Source: Asterias amurensis (lineage: Eukaryota > Echinodermata > Asteroidea > Forcipulatida > Asteriidae). From it: a stretch of DNA of 64,000 nt. A program made the translations under genes and the position numbers. Below, piece by piece: positions 1 to 11,106 of this stretch (position 1 is its first letter; each line of letters begins with the position of its first letter). Location: contig NC_092666.1 of assembly GCF_032118995.1 (NCBI RefSeq), forward strand, positions 7,080,501-7,144,500, given 5' to 3'. The notes beneath the pieces are model-generated. The model searched no databases. It was not told the origin of the DNA and saw nothing but the letters and a program-made list of their open reading frames with translations.

Positions 1-301
1 TGATTGTATAAAACATTGTGAGAAACGGCTCCCTCTGAAGTGCCATAGTTTTCGAGAAGGAAGTAATTTTCCACGAATTTGATTTCGAGACCTAAGATTT
101 AGAACTTGAGGTCTCGAAATCAACCATCTAAACGTACACAACTTAATCTGACTAGGGTTATTTTTCTTTCATTATCTCGCAACTCCAATGACCGATTGAG
201 CTCAAATTTTCACAGTTTTTTGTTATTGTATGCATATGTTGAGATACACCAACTGTGAAGGCTATTCTTTGACAATTACCAATAGTGTCCACTGCCTTTA
301 A
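1..301. mobile_element. TTAA-bounded foldback MITE, family A, cut by window edge
   Basis: Right part of the commonest repeat here, called family A in these notes. Full copies run from TTAA-AGGCAGTGGACAC to its inverted form GTGTCCACTGCCT-TTAA. The element is about 390 bp with long imperfect inverted arms and a centre carrying 'gagacctcag' and its complement. No coding capacity. The TTAA flanks suggest mobilisation by a piggyBac-type transposase (inference). This copy ends at the TTAA at 298-301. Confidence 0.7.
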
Positions 302-393
302 CGGCAGATTTTGCGCTCACTGTGTGATTTCCATTTTAAAGCAAACGCAATACCTATGCCCTACTTCTTGGAATAAACACTTAAACCCATCGC

Positions 394-966
394 TTAAAGG
401 CACTGATGGACACTTTGGTAGTTACTCAAATAATAATTGTAAGCAAACAAACTAGCTTTGTAAAAAACAAACAATGAAGGGCTGTTGACAGTACAAAGTA
501 TTGTGAGAAAAGGCTCCCTCTGAATGAAGTAGCGTAGTTTTTTATATTCGAGACCTCAGATGAGATCTCTAATTCAAGCATCTGTCAACACAATCTCTTG
601 CAACTTCGACGACAAATATTGAGTCCAAATTTTCACAGGTTTATTACTTTATGCATTTCTTGAAATACACCTAGTGAGAAGACTGGGCAAAAATTCAGCC
701 CGTTGCTTGTACCGTGCACAGAATCGGCGCTTACGGAAGCAGGGAACAATGAACTATAACCTCAAGCGTATTTCACAGGTTATCGACGAATTTTGGGTTA
801 TGTGCGTGTGTACTCCGCGTTACTAGACATTCTACGCATACAAGGCTAACGCAAAAACTCGGCGCTTGCAATAGCGGGGAATCGTGATCATCAGGGCAGA
901 ATTCTGCGGTAAGCAGAGCCATGAAGTAGTGCCCTGGTCTTTGACCAAAGGTGTCCAGTGCCTTGA
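394..966. mobile_element. Family A foldback MITE interrupted by a family B MITE
   Basis: The left end at the TTAA at 394-397 ('ttaaaggcactga') and the right end ('gtgtccagtgccttgaa') match family A termini. The body is split by an unrelated ~260 bp element, family B, so the A copy is older. Confidence 0.65.
682..945. mobile_element. Family B MITE nested in family A
   Basis: Shares blocks with the better copy at 59132-59369: 'cggcgcttacggaagcaggga', 'gcgtatttcacaggttatcg' and 'gcggtaagcagagccatgaa'. Family B has inverted ends of the form GGGCCCAATTTCATGGCTCTGC. No coding capacity. Confidence 0.6.
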
Positions 967-1617
967 ATAATGAAGCATTGCTAGATAATAATTTTCCCAA
1001 TCAGTCTTCATTCCTGGTTAAATCTCTTAACAACAGATTAATGGACAAAGTTCGAGGTCCTTTCAAAATTTGGAATAAGTGGAAAGCGTAATTCCGAAAG
1101 GATGTCAGTTGGAGATGGTTTCATATTTTATTTCTTCATAGGTTCATGGTTAATGATGTTTTTATCCAGATTGAACCATTTTTAACCATAATATTGAGGA
1201 TATGGTGCACTTATTGTGTCAACTAGCCATAAGTTTTTCAATTTTGGAAAAAAGTAAGTAAGAACAAGCTTTTTATTAAAACTTAATATTGATCTTCTGA
1301 ATATAATATCATGTTTGGTTACAATTTGTTTAAAGGCGCTTGACACGTTTGGTAGGTGTTTATCAACATACGCATAACATACATGTAACAAACCAGTGAA
1401 AATTCGAACTCTTTGTCGTCAATGTTGCGAGAGAATAATGGAGGAAGCAACACCCTTGTCGCACAAGTTGTGTGCTTTCAGATGCTTGAATTCAAGACAA
1501 CTTCATTGCTCGTTACCAAGTAAGTTGTTATTTTTGTTTACAATTATTTTGAATAATTGCCAGTAGTGCCGTGAGCTTTTAACCAAGATTTGTTTAAAAA
1601 GTAATTGATTTTCTTAG

Positions 1618-1719
1618 GCGAGCAATACATTTATACTGATTTAGAATTGACCCAATCTCTCAATCATTCAAGACAAATTATGGAGAGACTGGAAATTAAT
1701 CAGACTAAATGCTTTTATA
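1618..1719 (+). CDS. Candidate internal exon in the first copy of a ~340 bp duplication
   Basis: An open 102 nt block has a good acceptor ('ttgattttcttag') on its left and a good donor ('gtaagtgg') on its right. It encodes a polar segment starting EQYIYTDLELTQ and ending NQTKCFY that I do not recognise. The block lies in a ~340 bp region (about 1513-1855) repeated at about 2800-3140. It could be a real exon of an unidentified plus-strand gene, or a chance pair of splice motifs inside a repeat. Its end phase does not fit directly onto the reading frame at 20991. Low confidence. Confidence 0.25.
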
Positions 1720-1859
1720 GTAAGTGGTCTTTGATAAGGAATCAAATCAAACCCTCTCCTACAATATTTTACTTTGTATCCAAGTGGTCGTTGTTGTTAA
1801 ATTAGTTCCAAATTTATTTAGCTTATTTTCTTTCTGTCTCTCTTCTCTCATATTGACGG

Positions 1860-2720
1860 AAATTCTCCATGTTACTTCACAGAAGAAGAGATCTCAAGAA
1901 TTACCTCCTGTACACATTGGTGAGACCCGGGTCTCATGTAGTGGTGCAGTGAGGGATCTTGGGGTGACACTAGACAGCCATCTATCTCTACGCCAGCATC
2001 TGAACATAGTATGTCGCAAAGCCTCATTCGCACTTTATAGAATCGGCAAAGTGCGCCATCTTCTCGATAAGCAAACTACAGAGACTCTGGTCCACTCATT
2101 TGTAAGCTCCCTTCTGGATAACTGCAGCTCTCTCTTGTTTGACATTCCCCAAAAAGACATAGCTAAACTTCAACGTATCCAGAATTCCGCTGCCCGTCTG
2201 GTCTCACAATCTACTAAGCGCAAACACATCACTCCGGTTCTGAAAGAATTACACTGGCTTCCCATCTCTTTTAGAATTCAATACAAGCTCCTCATCACTA
2301 CGTTTAAAGCAATCCATAGAACATGCCCTAGCTACCTGTCTGACCTCATCATCCCTTATGTACCAGCCCGTCCACTCCGTTCATCATCACAACATCTTCT
2401 CACCATACCACCCGTTCGAACTAAATCCTTCGGTTCAAGGACTTTCTCTAGTGCCGCCCCCCAACTTTGGAACTCTCTTCCTGGCTACATCCGCTCTCCA
2501 CAGAGCATGGAACAATTCAAAACTCTGCTCAAATCCCATTTGTTTTCTATTGCCTTCTGTTCAGTTTAATCCTTTCGTTTGCATTTTGTTAGCGTATTTT
2601 TTGTTATTGGTTGCTTTATTGTTTGCCTTTTGTTTTTTGTTAAGCGCATTGGTATTTCTTTCAGTTATGAAATGCGCTATATAAGAATTAGCTATTATTA
2701 TTATTATTATTATTGTTTAT
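1860..2720 (+). mobile_element. CR1/L2-like LINE 3' fragment (reverse transcriptase C-terminus and tail)
   Basis: The reading frame to 2569 encodes the C-terminal third of a non-LTR reverse transcriptase. Seen: 'RDLGVTLDSHLSLRQH', 'LQRIQNSAARLV', 'LKELHWLPISFRIQYK', a 'TFKAIH..CPSYLSDL' block and 'APQLWNSLPGYIR', which are typical of the region after the catalytic YADD motif in CR1/L2-group LINEs. The catalytic palm, endonuclease and ORF1 are absent, so this is a 5'-truncated dead copy. The 3' end carries the tail 'gaaatgcgctatataagaatt' followed by (TTA)n, which the SINEs in this window also use. Confidence 0.85.
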
Positions 2721-2897
2721 TTATTTTTATTTTTTTTTATTGTTTTTTTGTATTCAGTGTTGTTTTGCAAAAAAAACTATTAAGATAACTTTTTGGTAAA
2801 GTAAGTTGTTATTTTTTTTACAATTATTTTGAATAATTGCCAGTAGTGTCGTGAGCTTTTAAACAAGATTTGTTTAAAATGTAATTGATTTTCTTAG

Positions 2898-3003
2898 GCG
2901 AGCAATACGTTTATACCGATTTAGAATTGACCCAATCTCTCAATCTTTCAAAACAAATTATGGAGACCCTGGAAATTATTCAGAAAGACTGAATGCTTTT
3001 ATA
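2898..3003 (+). pseudogene. Second, frameshifted copy of the candidate exon
   Basis: A 106 nt homologue of 1618-1719 with the same acceptor and donor, inside the second copy (about 2800-3140) of the duplicated segment. It differs by several substitutions and a net 4 nt insertion near 'cagaaagactgaatgc', which shifts the frame to a stop. If the first copy is an exon, this is a decayed duplicate. Confidence 0.3.
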
Positions 3004-3198
3004 GTAAGTGGTCTTTGACAAAGAATGAAATCAAAACCCTCTCCTACAATATTTTGCTTTGTATCCAATCTTCTTTGTTGTTAAATTATTTCCAAATTTA
3101 TTTAGCTTAGTTTTTTCTCTCTTCTCTCCTATTGTTTATTTATTTATTTGTTTATTTTTATTTGTGAAAAAAAAATATTAAGATAACTTTTTGGTTGC

Positions 3199-3587
3199 TT
3201 AAAGGCAGTGGACACTTTTGGTAATTACTCAAAATAATTATTAGCATAAAAGCTTACTTGGTGACAAATAATGGGAACAGGTTGATAGTATTAAACATTG
3301 TGAGAAACGGCTCCCTCTGAAGTAATGCAGTTTTCGGAATAGAAGTAATTTTCCATGAATTTGATTTCGAGACCTCAGATTTAGAATTTGAGGTCTCGAA
3401 ATCAAGCATCTGATAGCACACAACTTCCTGTGACAAGGGTGTTTTCTTTTTCATTATTATCTCGCAACTTCGGCGACCGATTGAGCTCAAATTTTCACAG
3501 CTTTGTTAATTAATGCATATAATGTTGAGATACACAAACTGTGAAGAGAAGTCTTTAGAAATTACCATTAGTGTCCACTGCCTTTAA
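3199..3587. mobile_element. Family A foldback MITE, complete
   Basis: Complete copy between TTAA sites at 3199-3202 and 3584-3587. The inverted termini begin AGGCAGTGGACAC and end GTGTCCACTGCCT. It shows the usual central inverted 'gagacctcag..tgaggtctc' hairpin. Confidence 0.8.
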
Positions 3588-3704
3588 CTAAAACAAAAAC
3601 GAAACAAAAAACGAGAATGTCCAAAATTACAGACACCTAGGTAGCACCATATCGACTCGTAAAACAAGAAGTATTATTCGAGTTTACAGATCACACTTAA
3701 AGCT

Positions 3705-3892
3705 TAATTCACACGAGAGCACTTTTAGCAAGGGTCCATTGCTAAATTGTAGCATGGTTGTTAAATTTTACAAAGATGTAGTCATGTGAAAGGACAACAA
3801 TTTGTTTCTACTGCCCAAGTGTTCTTGCGAAATTTTGTTAAACATTGCTACAGTTTACAACCATGCTAAAATTAAGCAAGGGACCCCAGTTA
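3705..3892. repeat. Imperfect inverted-repeat element
   Basis: Left arm 'caagggtccattgctaaattgtagcatggttgt' (positions 3730-3762) is mirrored by 'acaaccatgctaaaattaagcaagggacc' (about 3857-3886). No ORF; probably an old small foldback element. Confidence 0.45.
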
Positions 3893-4537
3893 AACAGAAC
3901 GTAGACCAAGAACTTGGACAGTAAAATTTACCGATCAGAATGATTTCAGTGATTTGTTTTCAGTCCTTTCCTGCATACAAGATACAAGGCACTTGGCATG
4001 TAAGGAAAAATCAACCAAATAAATGTGGCGGTTCAACAATATACATTAAAAGCCTACCACCATATCAATTGTTTGTTAAAATTAAATTCATGATTCTCAC
4101 TTCTAAGATACCAAATAAGCCACACAGATAGATTTAATGTGATTTGGTGTCTACCTTAAAGCTCAGATACACGGCATCCTATACGCAGGAGAAAATGGTT
4201 ATTTGAGTGTGAAACAATATCAGGGTGATAGTATAATAGTGAAAGTGGCCTTTGAATAAAAGTTTTTTTATCTTATAAGAACATGCCTAAGTTTATAACC
4301 CAAGAGGGGTTGTGGCCCAAAGATTAAAAGTAACATTTAAACCCGTTTTTTAAACTGGTTAAAAACTTACTTTATTTACAGAGTTAAAACAGAGACTTGG
4401 CATTTGGCATCTTGTAAATGGCAAGACACTAAGCAGATCAAGCCAGAAATACAATCTATTACATACATTTCAATGCATAAAGACGGAGGACAAGTTGCAT
4501 CAAACATTATTAAACTAGCCTCTACATTTGAAATGTT

Positions 4538-4887
4538 CAAAGGCACTGGACACATTTGGTTATTGTCAAAGACCAGTTTTCTCATTGGTGTATCTCAAAA
4601 TATGCTTTAAATAACAAACCTGTCAAGATTTGAAATCAACTGGTCATCGAGCTTGCAAGATTATAATGAAAGAAAAAAACACCCTTGTCGCAAAAGTTTC
4701 GAGACATCAGCTGATAACTCAGCTGAGGTCTTGAATTCAATGCAAATGTTTTTGCGAGAAATTACATCTTTCTAAAAAACTACGTTACTTCAGAGAGATC
4801 CGTTTCTCACAATGTTTTATACCATAAACAGCTCTCCATTGCTAACAATTATTTTAGGTAATTGCCATTAGTGTCCAGTGCCTTTAA
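4538..4887. mobile_element. Family A foldback MITE
   Basis: Left end 'aaggcactggacacatttgg', right end 'gtgtccagtgcctttaa'. Opposite relative orientation to the copy at 3199. The centre carries 'gagacatcagctgataactc'. Confidence 0.7.
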
Positions 4888-4997
4888 TAAAACAGAAAAA
4901 AAATTGAATTAAATACATTGATTAATTTCTTCAAATAAAGAATGACCCTAGCAGGACTGAGTAGAAAGTTTGGTTGCAATTTTCAATCTAACCTTGT

Positions 4998-5370
4998 CAA
5001 AAAAAAGACACTGAACACATTTTGGTAACTGTCAAAGACCAGTCTTCTCACTTAGTGTACCTCAACATCTTGAACTCAACTGTTCATACTATGAAGTTGT
5101 GAGATAATAATGGGAGAAAAAAACTCTTGTCACACGAAGTTGTGTGATTTCAGATGCCTGAATTTGAGACCTCAAAATCAGTTCTGAGGTCATGAAATCA
5201 AATTCAATTATTTCAGTGAGAATTACTTCTTTCTAAAAAACCACATTACTTCAGAGGGAGCTGTTTATCACAATGCTCCCCAACAGCTCCCCAATGCTTG
5301 TTGCCAAAAAAGTTTTTATGCTAACAATTATTTTGAGCAATTACCAAAAGTGTCCAGTGCTTTTTTAATA
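4998..5370. mobile_element. Family A foldback MITE, diverged
   Basis: Starts 'aagacactgaacacattttgg' and ends 'gtgtccagtgcttttttaa'. The internal family A blocks are recognisable but diverged. Only ~110 bp separates it from the previous copy. Confidence 0.65.
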
Positions 5371-5599
5371 AAATAATGTCTGAGCTACTCAGGACATAAT
5401 AATAAGTGACAAATGCATGAAACGCCAATTTCACCATAGTTGCATACATGAGTGTTATAGACATAATAAACAGATTGTTTTCGATTTTGAAAACCATTAA
5501 AACACATTACTTGAAAGTGTTATAACTTCACAAAATGTCACTACTTTTACTTCGAAGTCACACCAATTTTCGAAATGATAAATAAAACTTGTTTATCAT

Positions 5600-5955
5600 A
5601 GAGTGTCGCTGCCGAGTGGTTAAGAGCATCGAATTCAAGTTCTGCCTGAATTCACCGGAGTGTGGGTTCAAATCCCGGTCGTGACACTTGTGTCCTTGAG
5701 CAAGATACTTTACTATAATTGCTTCTCTTCACCCAGGGGTATAAATGGGTACCTGCCAGGGTAGAGGTTGATATTGTGAATGAAAAGCTTTTGGAGTGCA
5801 CAGCAGCTCGGGGCTGTATACTCCCTAATGGGAGCTGAGAAAGATTAAAGGGATGTTTATTGGCTCAATGACCAGGGGACTAATGTACAGCGCATTGATA
5901 CGGTTTATTGTGAAATGCGCTATATAAGAACTTGTTATTATTATTATTATACCAT
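5600..5955 (+). mobile_element. tRNA-Leu-derived SINE with L2-type 3' tail
   Basis: The head resembles tRNA-Leu: an A-box-like 'tgccgagtggttaagagc', anticodon-loop-like 'ttcaagttct', and a B box 'gggttcaaatcccgg'. A body follows ('cacttgtgtccttgagcaagatac', 'aaatgggtacctgcc'), then the LINE-like tail 'tgaaatgcgctatataagaac' with (TTA)n. Fusion of a tRNA head to a LINE tail marks a SINE moved by the LINE's enzyme (known biology). It is not a functional tRNA gene. Confidence 0.85.
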
Positions 5956-6295
5956 TTTTTATTACTAATAGTTCAGGGTTGAATATCATACCTCCTGATT
6001 CGTCTAGGTGTCTGACCAATCTGAGCTGTTGTTTCATTCATTTTATAAGAGGCTTGCTTTGATTGGCCAAGCGAGATTTCTTGTAGTGATCCATTTGATT
6101 GGCTGGAAAGAGTACTCTCTTGCGAAGAAGTATGTGGTGCTGGCTATCTAAGAAAAATAAAGAAATCCGATAGAAATATAATAATTAATTGACTGGGTTT
6201 GTTTTGGTGTTAGCTCTTTTTCTTTTCCAAATTAAAAAATACCCTTGGTTGGCCTGCCTGGTATTAACTAAAAGTAATGATAAAACTAAAGTCAT

Positions 6296-7387
6296 GTTTA
6301 AAAGATGCAAGCACTGCTTAAAACCTCTTTATTCAAGTACATTTGTAGCAGCAGGTTTGGGGAGTTGATACATAAGAGTGGACTAACCACTAGCACCTGG
6401 TTGTTAATGATTTCATGTTTAAAAGATGCAAGTACTGCTTCAGATCTCTACATTAAAGTACATTTGTAGCAGCAGGTTTAGGGTGTTGTTGCGTAAGAGT
6501 GGACTAACCACCAGGACCTGGTTGTTTATATTTTCATGTTTAAAAGATGCAAGCACTGCTTCAAACCTCTTTATTCAAATACATTTGTAGCAGCAGGTTT
6601 GGGGGGTTGTTACATAAGAGTGAACGAACCACTAGCACCTGGTTGTTAATGATTTCATGTTTAAAAGATGCAAGTACTGCTTCAGATCTCTACACTAAAG
6701 TACATTTGTAGCAGCAGGTTTAGGGTGTTGTTGCGTAAGAGTGGACTAACCACCAGGACCTGGTTGTTTATATTTTCATGTTTAAAAGATGCAAGCACTG
6801 CTTCAAACCTCTTTATTCAAGTACATTTGTAGCAGCAGGTTTGGGGAGTTGTTACATAAGAGTGAACGAACCACTGGGACCTGTTTGTTTATATTTTCAT
6901 GTTGAAAAGATGCAAGCACTGCTTAAAACCTCTTTATTCAAATACATTTGTAGCAGCAGGTTTGGAGAGTTGTTACATAAGAGTGGACTAATAACCACTG
7001 GAACCTGGTTGTTTATATTTTCATAAGGCAAGCACTCCTTCAAACCTCTTTATTCAAGTACATTTGTAGCAGCAGGTTTGGGGAGTTGTTACATAAAGAG
7101 TGGACTAACCACTAGGACCTGGTTGTTAATATTTTCATGTCTAAAAGATCAGTACTGCTTCAGACCTCTATATTAAAGAACATTTGTAGCAGAAGGTTTG
7201 GGGAGTTGTTAGATAAGAGTGGACTAATAACCACTGGAACCTGGTTGTTTATATTTTCATAAGGCAAGCACTCCTTCAAACTTCTTTATTCAAGTACATT
7301 TGTAGCAGCAGGTTTGGGGAGTTGTTACATAAAGAGTGGACTAACCACTAGGACCTGGTTGTTAATATTTTCATGTCTAAAAAGAAG
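6296..7387. repeat. Minisatellite, ~120 bp unit, about nine copies with dimeric higher-order structure
   Basis: Each unit contains 'catgtttaaaagatgcaag', 'tacatttgtagcagcaggttt', 'gagtggactaa' and 'cctggttgtt'. Early units alternate between two types: 'aagcactgcttaaaacctctttattc' and 'aagtactgcttcagatctctacatta'. The last four form two ~240 bp dimers (about 6900-7136 and 7137-7380) marked by 'ctaataaccactggaacctgg' followed by a unit starting 'aaggcaagcactcc'. Short open frames here follow from the repeat and are not genes. Confidence 0.9.
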
Positions 7388-7389
7388 CA

Positions 7390-7560
7390 AGCATATGCAA
7401 AATGACGTCATAAGGTCATTCTCGCTCGGGTTTTCTCCGATTGGCCGAACCGCTGTGGAGTTTAGTATTTGTGCCTTTCGTGCAAATACTCAGCAACTTG
7501 TCGCCAAGGCCGCTAACCCGGCGTTTTTTTGCAGCAATGACATGATTATATAATAGTTTC
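7390..7560. other. Non-repetitive segment with a CRE-like site
   Basis: Directly after the minisatellite lie a perfect CRE-like 'tgacgtca' (about 7402-7409) and an inverted CCAAT box ('gattggccg', about 7440). No adjacent gene is identified, so promoter activity is only a possibility. Confidence 0.2.
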
Positions 7561-7956
7561 TTTTTTAACAAAGTGTTATCCAGTCCATTATCTCATACTG
7601 CATTTGTGTCTGGTATGGTGATCTTAGAGCCAACACTAATAACAACTAAGTATTTGTGGATTTTTTTGAAGAAAACCGCAATTGATAGCACGTCAAATTA
7701 ATTCAAATTTCTATTTAAAAACTTGATCCGTTTTACGAATGCTTTCAGCAGATGTGGCGGTTTCAATTTTCCGCCGTGTTCAGTTTTACGAATGACCAAA
7801 TACGGTAACATTACGTCATGCGACGCCTGCGCACAGCAAGCAAAAGTAGTAAATTTTTGTCGCCATGTCGCCAGGGAGAATTGCGTTAAACGTGCGGTAA
7901 CTCGAAGTAACTCTATCATTTTTGGTTTAGTTTAATTATTCATTCGCTTGTCAACG

Positions 7957-8312
7957 ATACAGTTGCCTTGAATCGGTCGAGTTGGTCTTTAAAAAATGCG
8001 TACGGGTAGAAAGATGTAAAAGAAGAACACAATGACCTACACAAATATACCTCGAAATTGCGTGGTTTTTTTTTTACCTCGTCGGCTAACACGGTCGGCC
8101 ATTTTTGGGATTCATTGACTTTATGGGAGTCAAATTTATGACTCCGATAAATGCCCGACCGTTTTAGTTCGCGACTTAAAAGGAAAACCGTGCAATTTTG
8201 AGTGGTACTTGTGTGGATCATTATAGTCTACTTGTAAAACATCTTTCTAACCACCTTATGCATTTCATAACAAACGTTTTAAAACGCTTTTTATTTACCA
8301 ACTCGTCCATTT
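7957..8312. mobile_element. Family D palindromic MITE, diverged copy
   Basis: Left end 'gttgccttgaatcggtcgagttggtc', centre 'tgggagtcaaatttatgactcc', right end 'taccaactcgtcc' mirror one another. This is the most diverged of six family D copies in the window; arms of better copies are ~190 bp. Confidence 0.7.
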
Positions 8313-8604
8313 TATCAACTTAGTCATCAGCTACAATGTTGTAATTGGCTGTATAGTTCAAACAATATATGTTAAGAATAATAATCTTTGTTTATGTTGA
8401 CGTCATAAATGAGGAAATCTATTGAAAGATTCAAATGATTGTTTATATACATATGTTGTATAGGCTATGGCGCGTATACGGATCTAACGTTGTTAATATC
8501 CTAATGCGAAAAATCGTGGGATTCAGATCGGAATCAGCAAGAAAAACTGTAAGAAAGTAAAACAAAACAATCCTTAAAAATCTGGGCAAAAAAAATAAGT
8601 AATA

Positions 8605-8641
8605 CCCTAAGCCCCCCCCCCCCCCAAAAAAAAAAAACAAC

Positions 8642-8672
<31 letters not shown>
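8605..8672. repeat. Low-complexity poly-C / CAAAA tract
   Basis: A run of C, a run of A and then (CAAAA)n. The minus-strand open frames across it have low-complexity translations. Nothing else is evident from 8313 to 9111 apart from an unrecognised 135-codon minus-strand frame (8672-9079) that I do not accept as a gene. Confidence 0.8.
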
Positions 8673-9111
8673 CAAGAAGAAAATCCATATGAAAAGTAGA
8701 GATAGTCTAGGCGTTTCTCCATACACCTATATAGTGGAACTAACAAACAAGCTTCATCAACGTTAGCAAAGTGTCGGTGCCAGTGAGTGCAAAACAAATT
8801 AGAAGTTCCCAAGCACTGCTTGACAACTAACAAAGGCAACTGTTTGCCTGTGCTCGCAATCGATTCAAAAGCAAATAATACTAACCAAGCTTTTAAAAGT
8901 AACACCATAATGATAATGTAATCAGTGTTTCCATGCCATAGAAAATAATGACTTGGCAAAATCAACCTCTGTAATTTAGTGAGAGACCTTTCGATTCGAG
9001 GAGGAGTCATTCCACTTTTATGATATCCACCAACTGACCGAGGAGCTTTATTCATCAGTGAAAGTGCCTTTGCTTCCAAACAACAACAACTGTGAATTAT
9101 TTTGTAAGTAT

Positions 9112-10537
9112 TGTGACGGACAGTGCCGGGTGTATGTTGTAAATGGTGTAGTTATGAGCATGCGCGAGCTTATGCACGATCTGCGCATGCGTTGGCTTGC
9201 GGAGCACGCTGGTACTTCTGGGACCATGCGTGCATCGTCAGTCGGCAGCGAGCATTCAAGGAAGAAACAGGTACGTTCTTTTACTCTGATTATTACCCAA
9301 GTGTTATTTGTTGTGCAATCTGCGCTAGCGTGCGTGATTTATTGCAAGTTATATGCAGCGAATTCTAGGTCTCACTGATTAGCTGAAAGGCTTTGTGCTG
9401 TTGATCGTGAGAAATTCTGGGTGAAAGGATTGACGGAAGCTGAGTGCTTGTCGATCTTTTTTGGGGTAGCAGTCCGTCGCTGAGTTAGCCAACGTTAGTT
9501 TTGTGGTTGACTAGCAGGATTGTGGTTCAGGGTATCTGTGTGAATGTCTCAGGGGGTACACGTGAGTTGAAGCAGGGAAGACTGTGCTTTGTGCTAGTCC
9601 CCTTCTCCTCAAACGTGGCGGCTGCGGGACTCGTTTAGGTAATTGCTGGTGCTTTACCTAGGGTTGTCGATATAGCTGGGCTATATTGCGGTGTGGGTGA
9701 TTGCTTTGTGCTTTACCTGCGGTGTGGGTGACTGCTGTTTTGCGGTTTACCTGCGTTGCGGTTGACTGCTGTTTTGTGGTTTACCGGCGGCGTGGTTGAC
9801 GGTTTTTGTGCTCTATACCGGAGGTGTGGTTGGCACTGCTGCAGCGCGTGCTTGTTAACGCGTGACGTTTTAACCTTTAGCTAGGAGGTTGACTAGGCGA
9901 TTGCTGGTGCTGCTTAGGCGCGAGAATCACGGGTAATAGTTGAGTAGAACGTAGGTGTCTTTTGCAAGTAACTGGTACTTTATTATTTAATGCTCTGTAG
10001 CTCTGTATTGGTCATTGAATGTGGTGGATACTGCAGAGGTTGACACTCAAACCACATTGACTGATGCTTGTTTCTCATGTTTATTGGATACTGAAGAGGT
10101 TGACAATTAAACCACATTTTCTCATGTTTATTGGATACTGAAGAGGTTGACAATTAAACCACATTTTCTCATATTTATTGGATACTGAAGAGGTTGACAA
10201 TTAAACCACATTTTCTCATATTTATTGTTTACTGGAGAGGTTGACAATTAAACCACATTTACTCATTGTTCATTGTTTACTTGAGAGGTTGACAATTAAA
10301 CCACATCTATTGCTGTTTGTTCTTCATAAATCTCTTGTGGAACTGTGTATTATTTTGGGAACTGTGTGTGTCTTGACAGAGAGGTTTGCCATCTTTTATA
10401 GTCGGGCGGTATATTTCCTCCCAAACGAACCTCGCCACTCAGCCTCAAGTCCGCTTAGTGACTTCAACTTGAGTCGGCAAGAGTCAGGGTCAAGTTGTAT
10501 TTCAGCGCGGATCCGATAACGACCCGTGCCCGCCACA
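9112..10537 (+). repeat. 5' LTR of the Ty3/gypsy element
   Basis: TG...CA-type termini. Holds two internal tandem arrays: GC-rich units of about 40 bp at about 9680-9840 ('gcggtttacctgcg') and AT-rich units of about 50 bp at 10020-10310. A strong donor-like 'cag/gtacgt' lies at 9268-9276. The motif GGTTGAC recurs about ten times. No AATAAA was noted; ATTAAA repeats within the AT-rich array. R/U boundaries cannot be set from sequence alone. Confidence 0.95.
10020..10310 (+). repeat. ~50 bp tandem repeats inside the 5' LTR (copied at 9,305-9,595 bases later in the 3' LTR)
   Basis: Six units of the type 'ttggatactgaagaggttgacaattaaaccacattttctcat'. Each has one GAGGTTGACA motif, and most an ATTAAACCACA block. 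Such arrays in LTRs often act as enhancer-like protein-binding arrays (family knowledge); that role is inferred here. The corresponding array in the 3' LTR is at 19305-19595. Confidence 0.85.
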
Positions 10538-10539
10538 AA

Positions 10540-10557
10540 TGGTGTCAGGAGTGGGAT
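10540..10557 (+). other. Primer-binding site for tRNA-Leu
   Basis: Two bases after the 5' LTR, 'tggtgtcaggagtgggat' is the reverse complement of a tRNA-Leu 3' end (..ATCCCACTCCTGACA-CCA). It is the expected minus-strand primer site. The SINE heads in this window also look tRNA-Leu-derived. Confidence 0.85.
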
Positions 10558-10645
10558 GATTATAATTGATTAAGTGAACTCTCTGTTAAAGATTTAGCCT
10601 CCCTTGGTATAGGGAAGGGGCTAGTACACAAGTTACCAGTTTGGC

Positions 10646-10927
10646 ATGAGATTGTGGGTTGTTGTTGTGTTATTGGTGATTGTTATTTTTGTTGGTCTGG
10701 TTGCAACTTGTCAGTTTGCTAAGAGTCGTTTGGAGGTGAGGCGGTTAAGACGAATTGCAAGAGAGCAGAACTTAATACTGCTGCAAATTCGCAGTTTGGC
10801 TAGTCAGCAGGCGGGCGGTGCCAGGGTTTCGCAAAGTTTGACACCACAGAGGGATACAACACAGACTGGGGTGCTAGATGTGAATTTGTCACCTAGTGCT
10901 CCGTGGCCGAGTGTGGCAACTTTGTAG
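10646..10927 (+). CDS. Small membrane-anchored ORF upstream of gag (93 aa)
   Basis: ATG at 10646. A single hydrophobic segment covers about residues 4-24 (VVVVLLVIVIFVGLVATC). A basic, heptad-like stretch follows (about 30-52: RLEVRRLRRIAREQNLILLQ), then a polar Ser/Thr/Gln tail. It has the form of a single-pass membrane protein with a short N-terminus. I do not recognise a family, and Ty3/gypsy elements do not normally encode a protein here. It is probably retained because the element is young; whether it is translated is unknown. It could be leader-derived noise, but a second ORF of the same design follows. Confidence 0.5.
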   Translation: MRLWVVVVLLVIVIFVGLVATCQFAKSRLEVRRLRRIAREQNLILLQIRSLASQQAGGARVSQSLTPQRDTTQTGVLDVNLSPSAPWPSVATL

Positions 10928-11106
10928 GTGCTAGAAAACTTTAGCGAATTTGGTCAGGTGTCTTGTGTCTTATATTGGTTGTTGTGGTACTGTCGTTGAG
11001 TTTTCGTAAGGTTTCGGACCACGTAGGAGTGCATACTTGGCCACTTTGCTTGAAGTGACAGGGTCACCGAACAGAATTGGTCAAGTGTAGCAACCGTGTG
11101 AGGTAC

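Noticed and set aside
5600..5690. tRNA gene (Leu-like) with A and B boxes
   Set aside because: The cloverleaf is degraded, a long non-tRNA body with LINE-like tail follows, and several dispersed copies exist; it is a SINE.
6296..7387. CRISPR-like array
   Set aside because: Units are contiguous ~120 bp repeats without short repeats and unique spacers, in a eukaryotic context.
8672..9079. 135-codon minus-strand frame next to the LTR
   Set aside because: No recognisable domain, composition resembles translated non-coding DNA, no supporting splice or promoter context.
9123..9378. Small Cys-rich ORFs at the LTR start
   Set aside because: Overlapping frames repeated identically in both LTRs with no codon-usage signal; untranslated LTR sequence.
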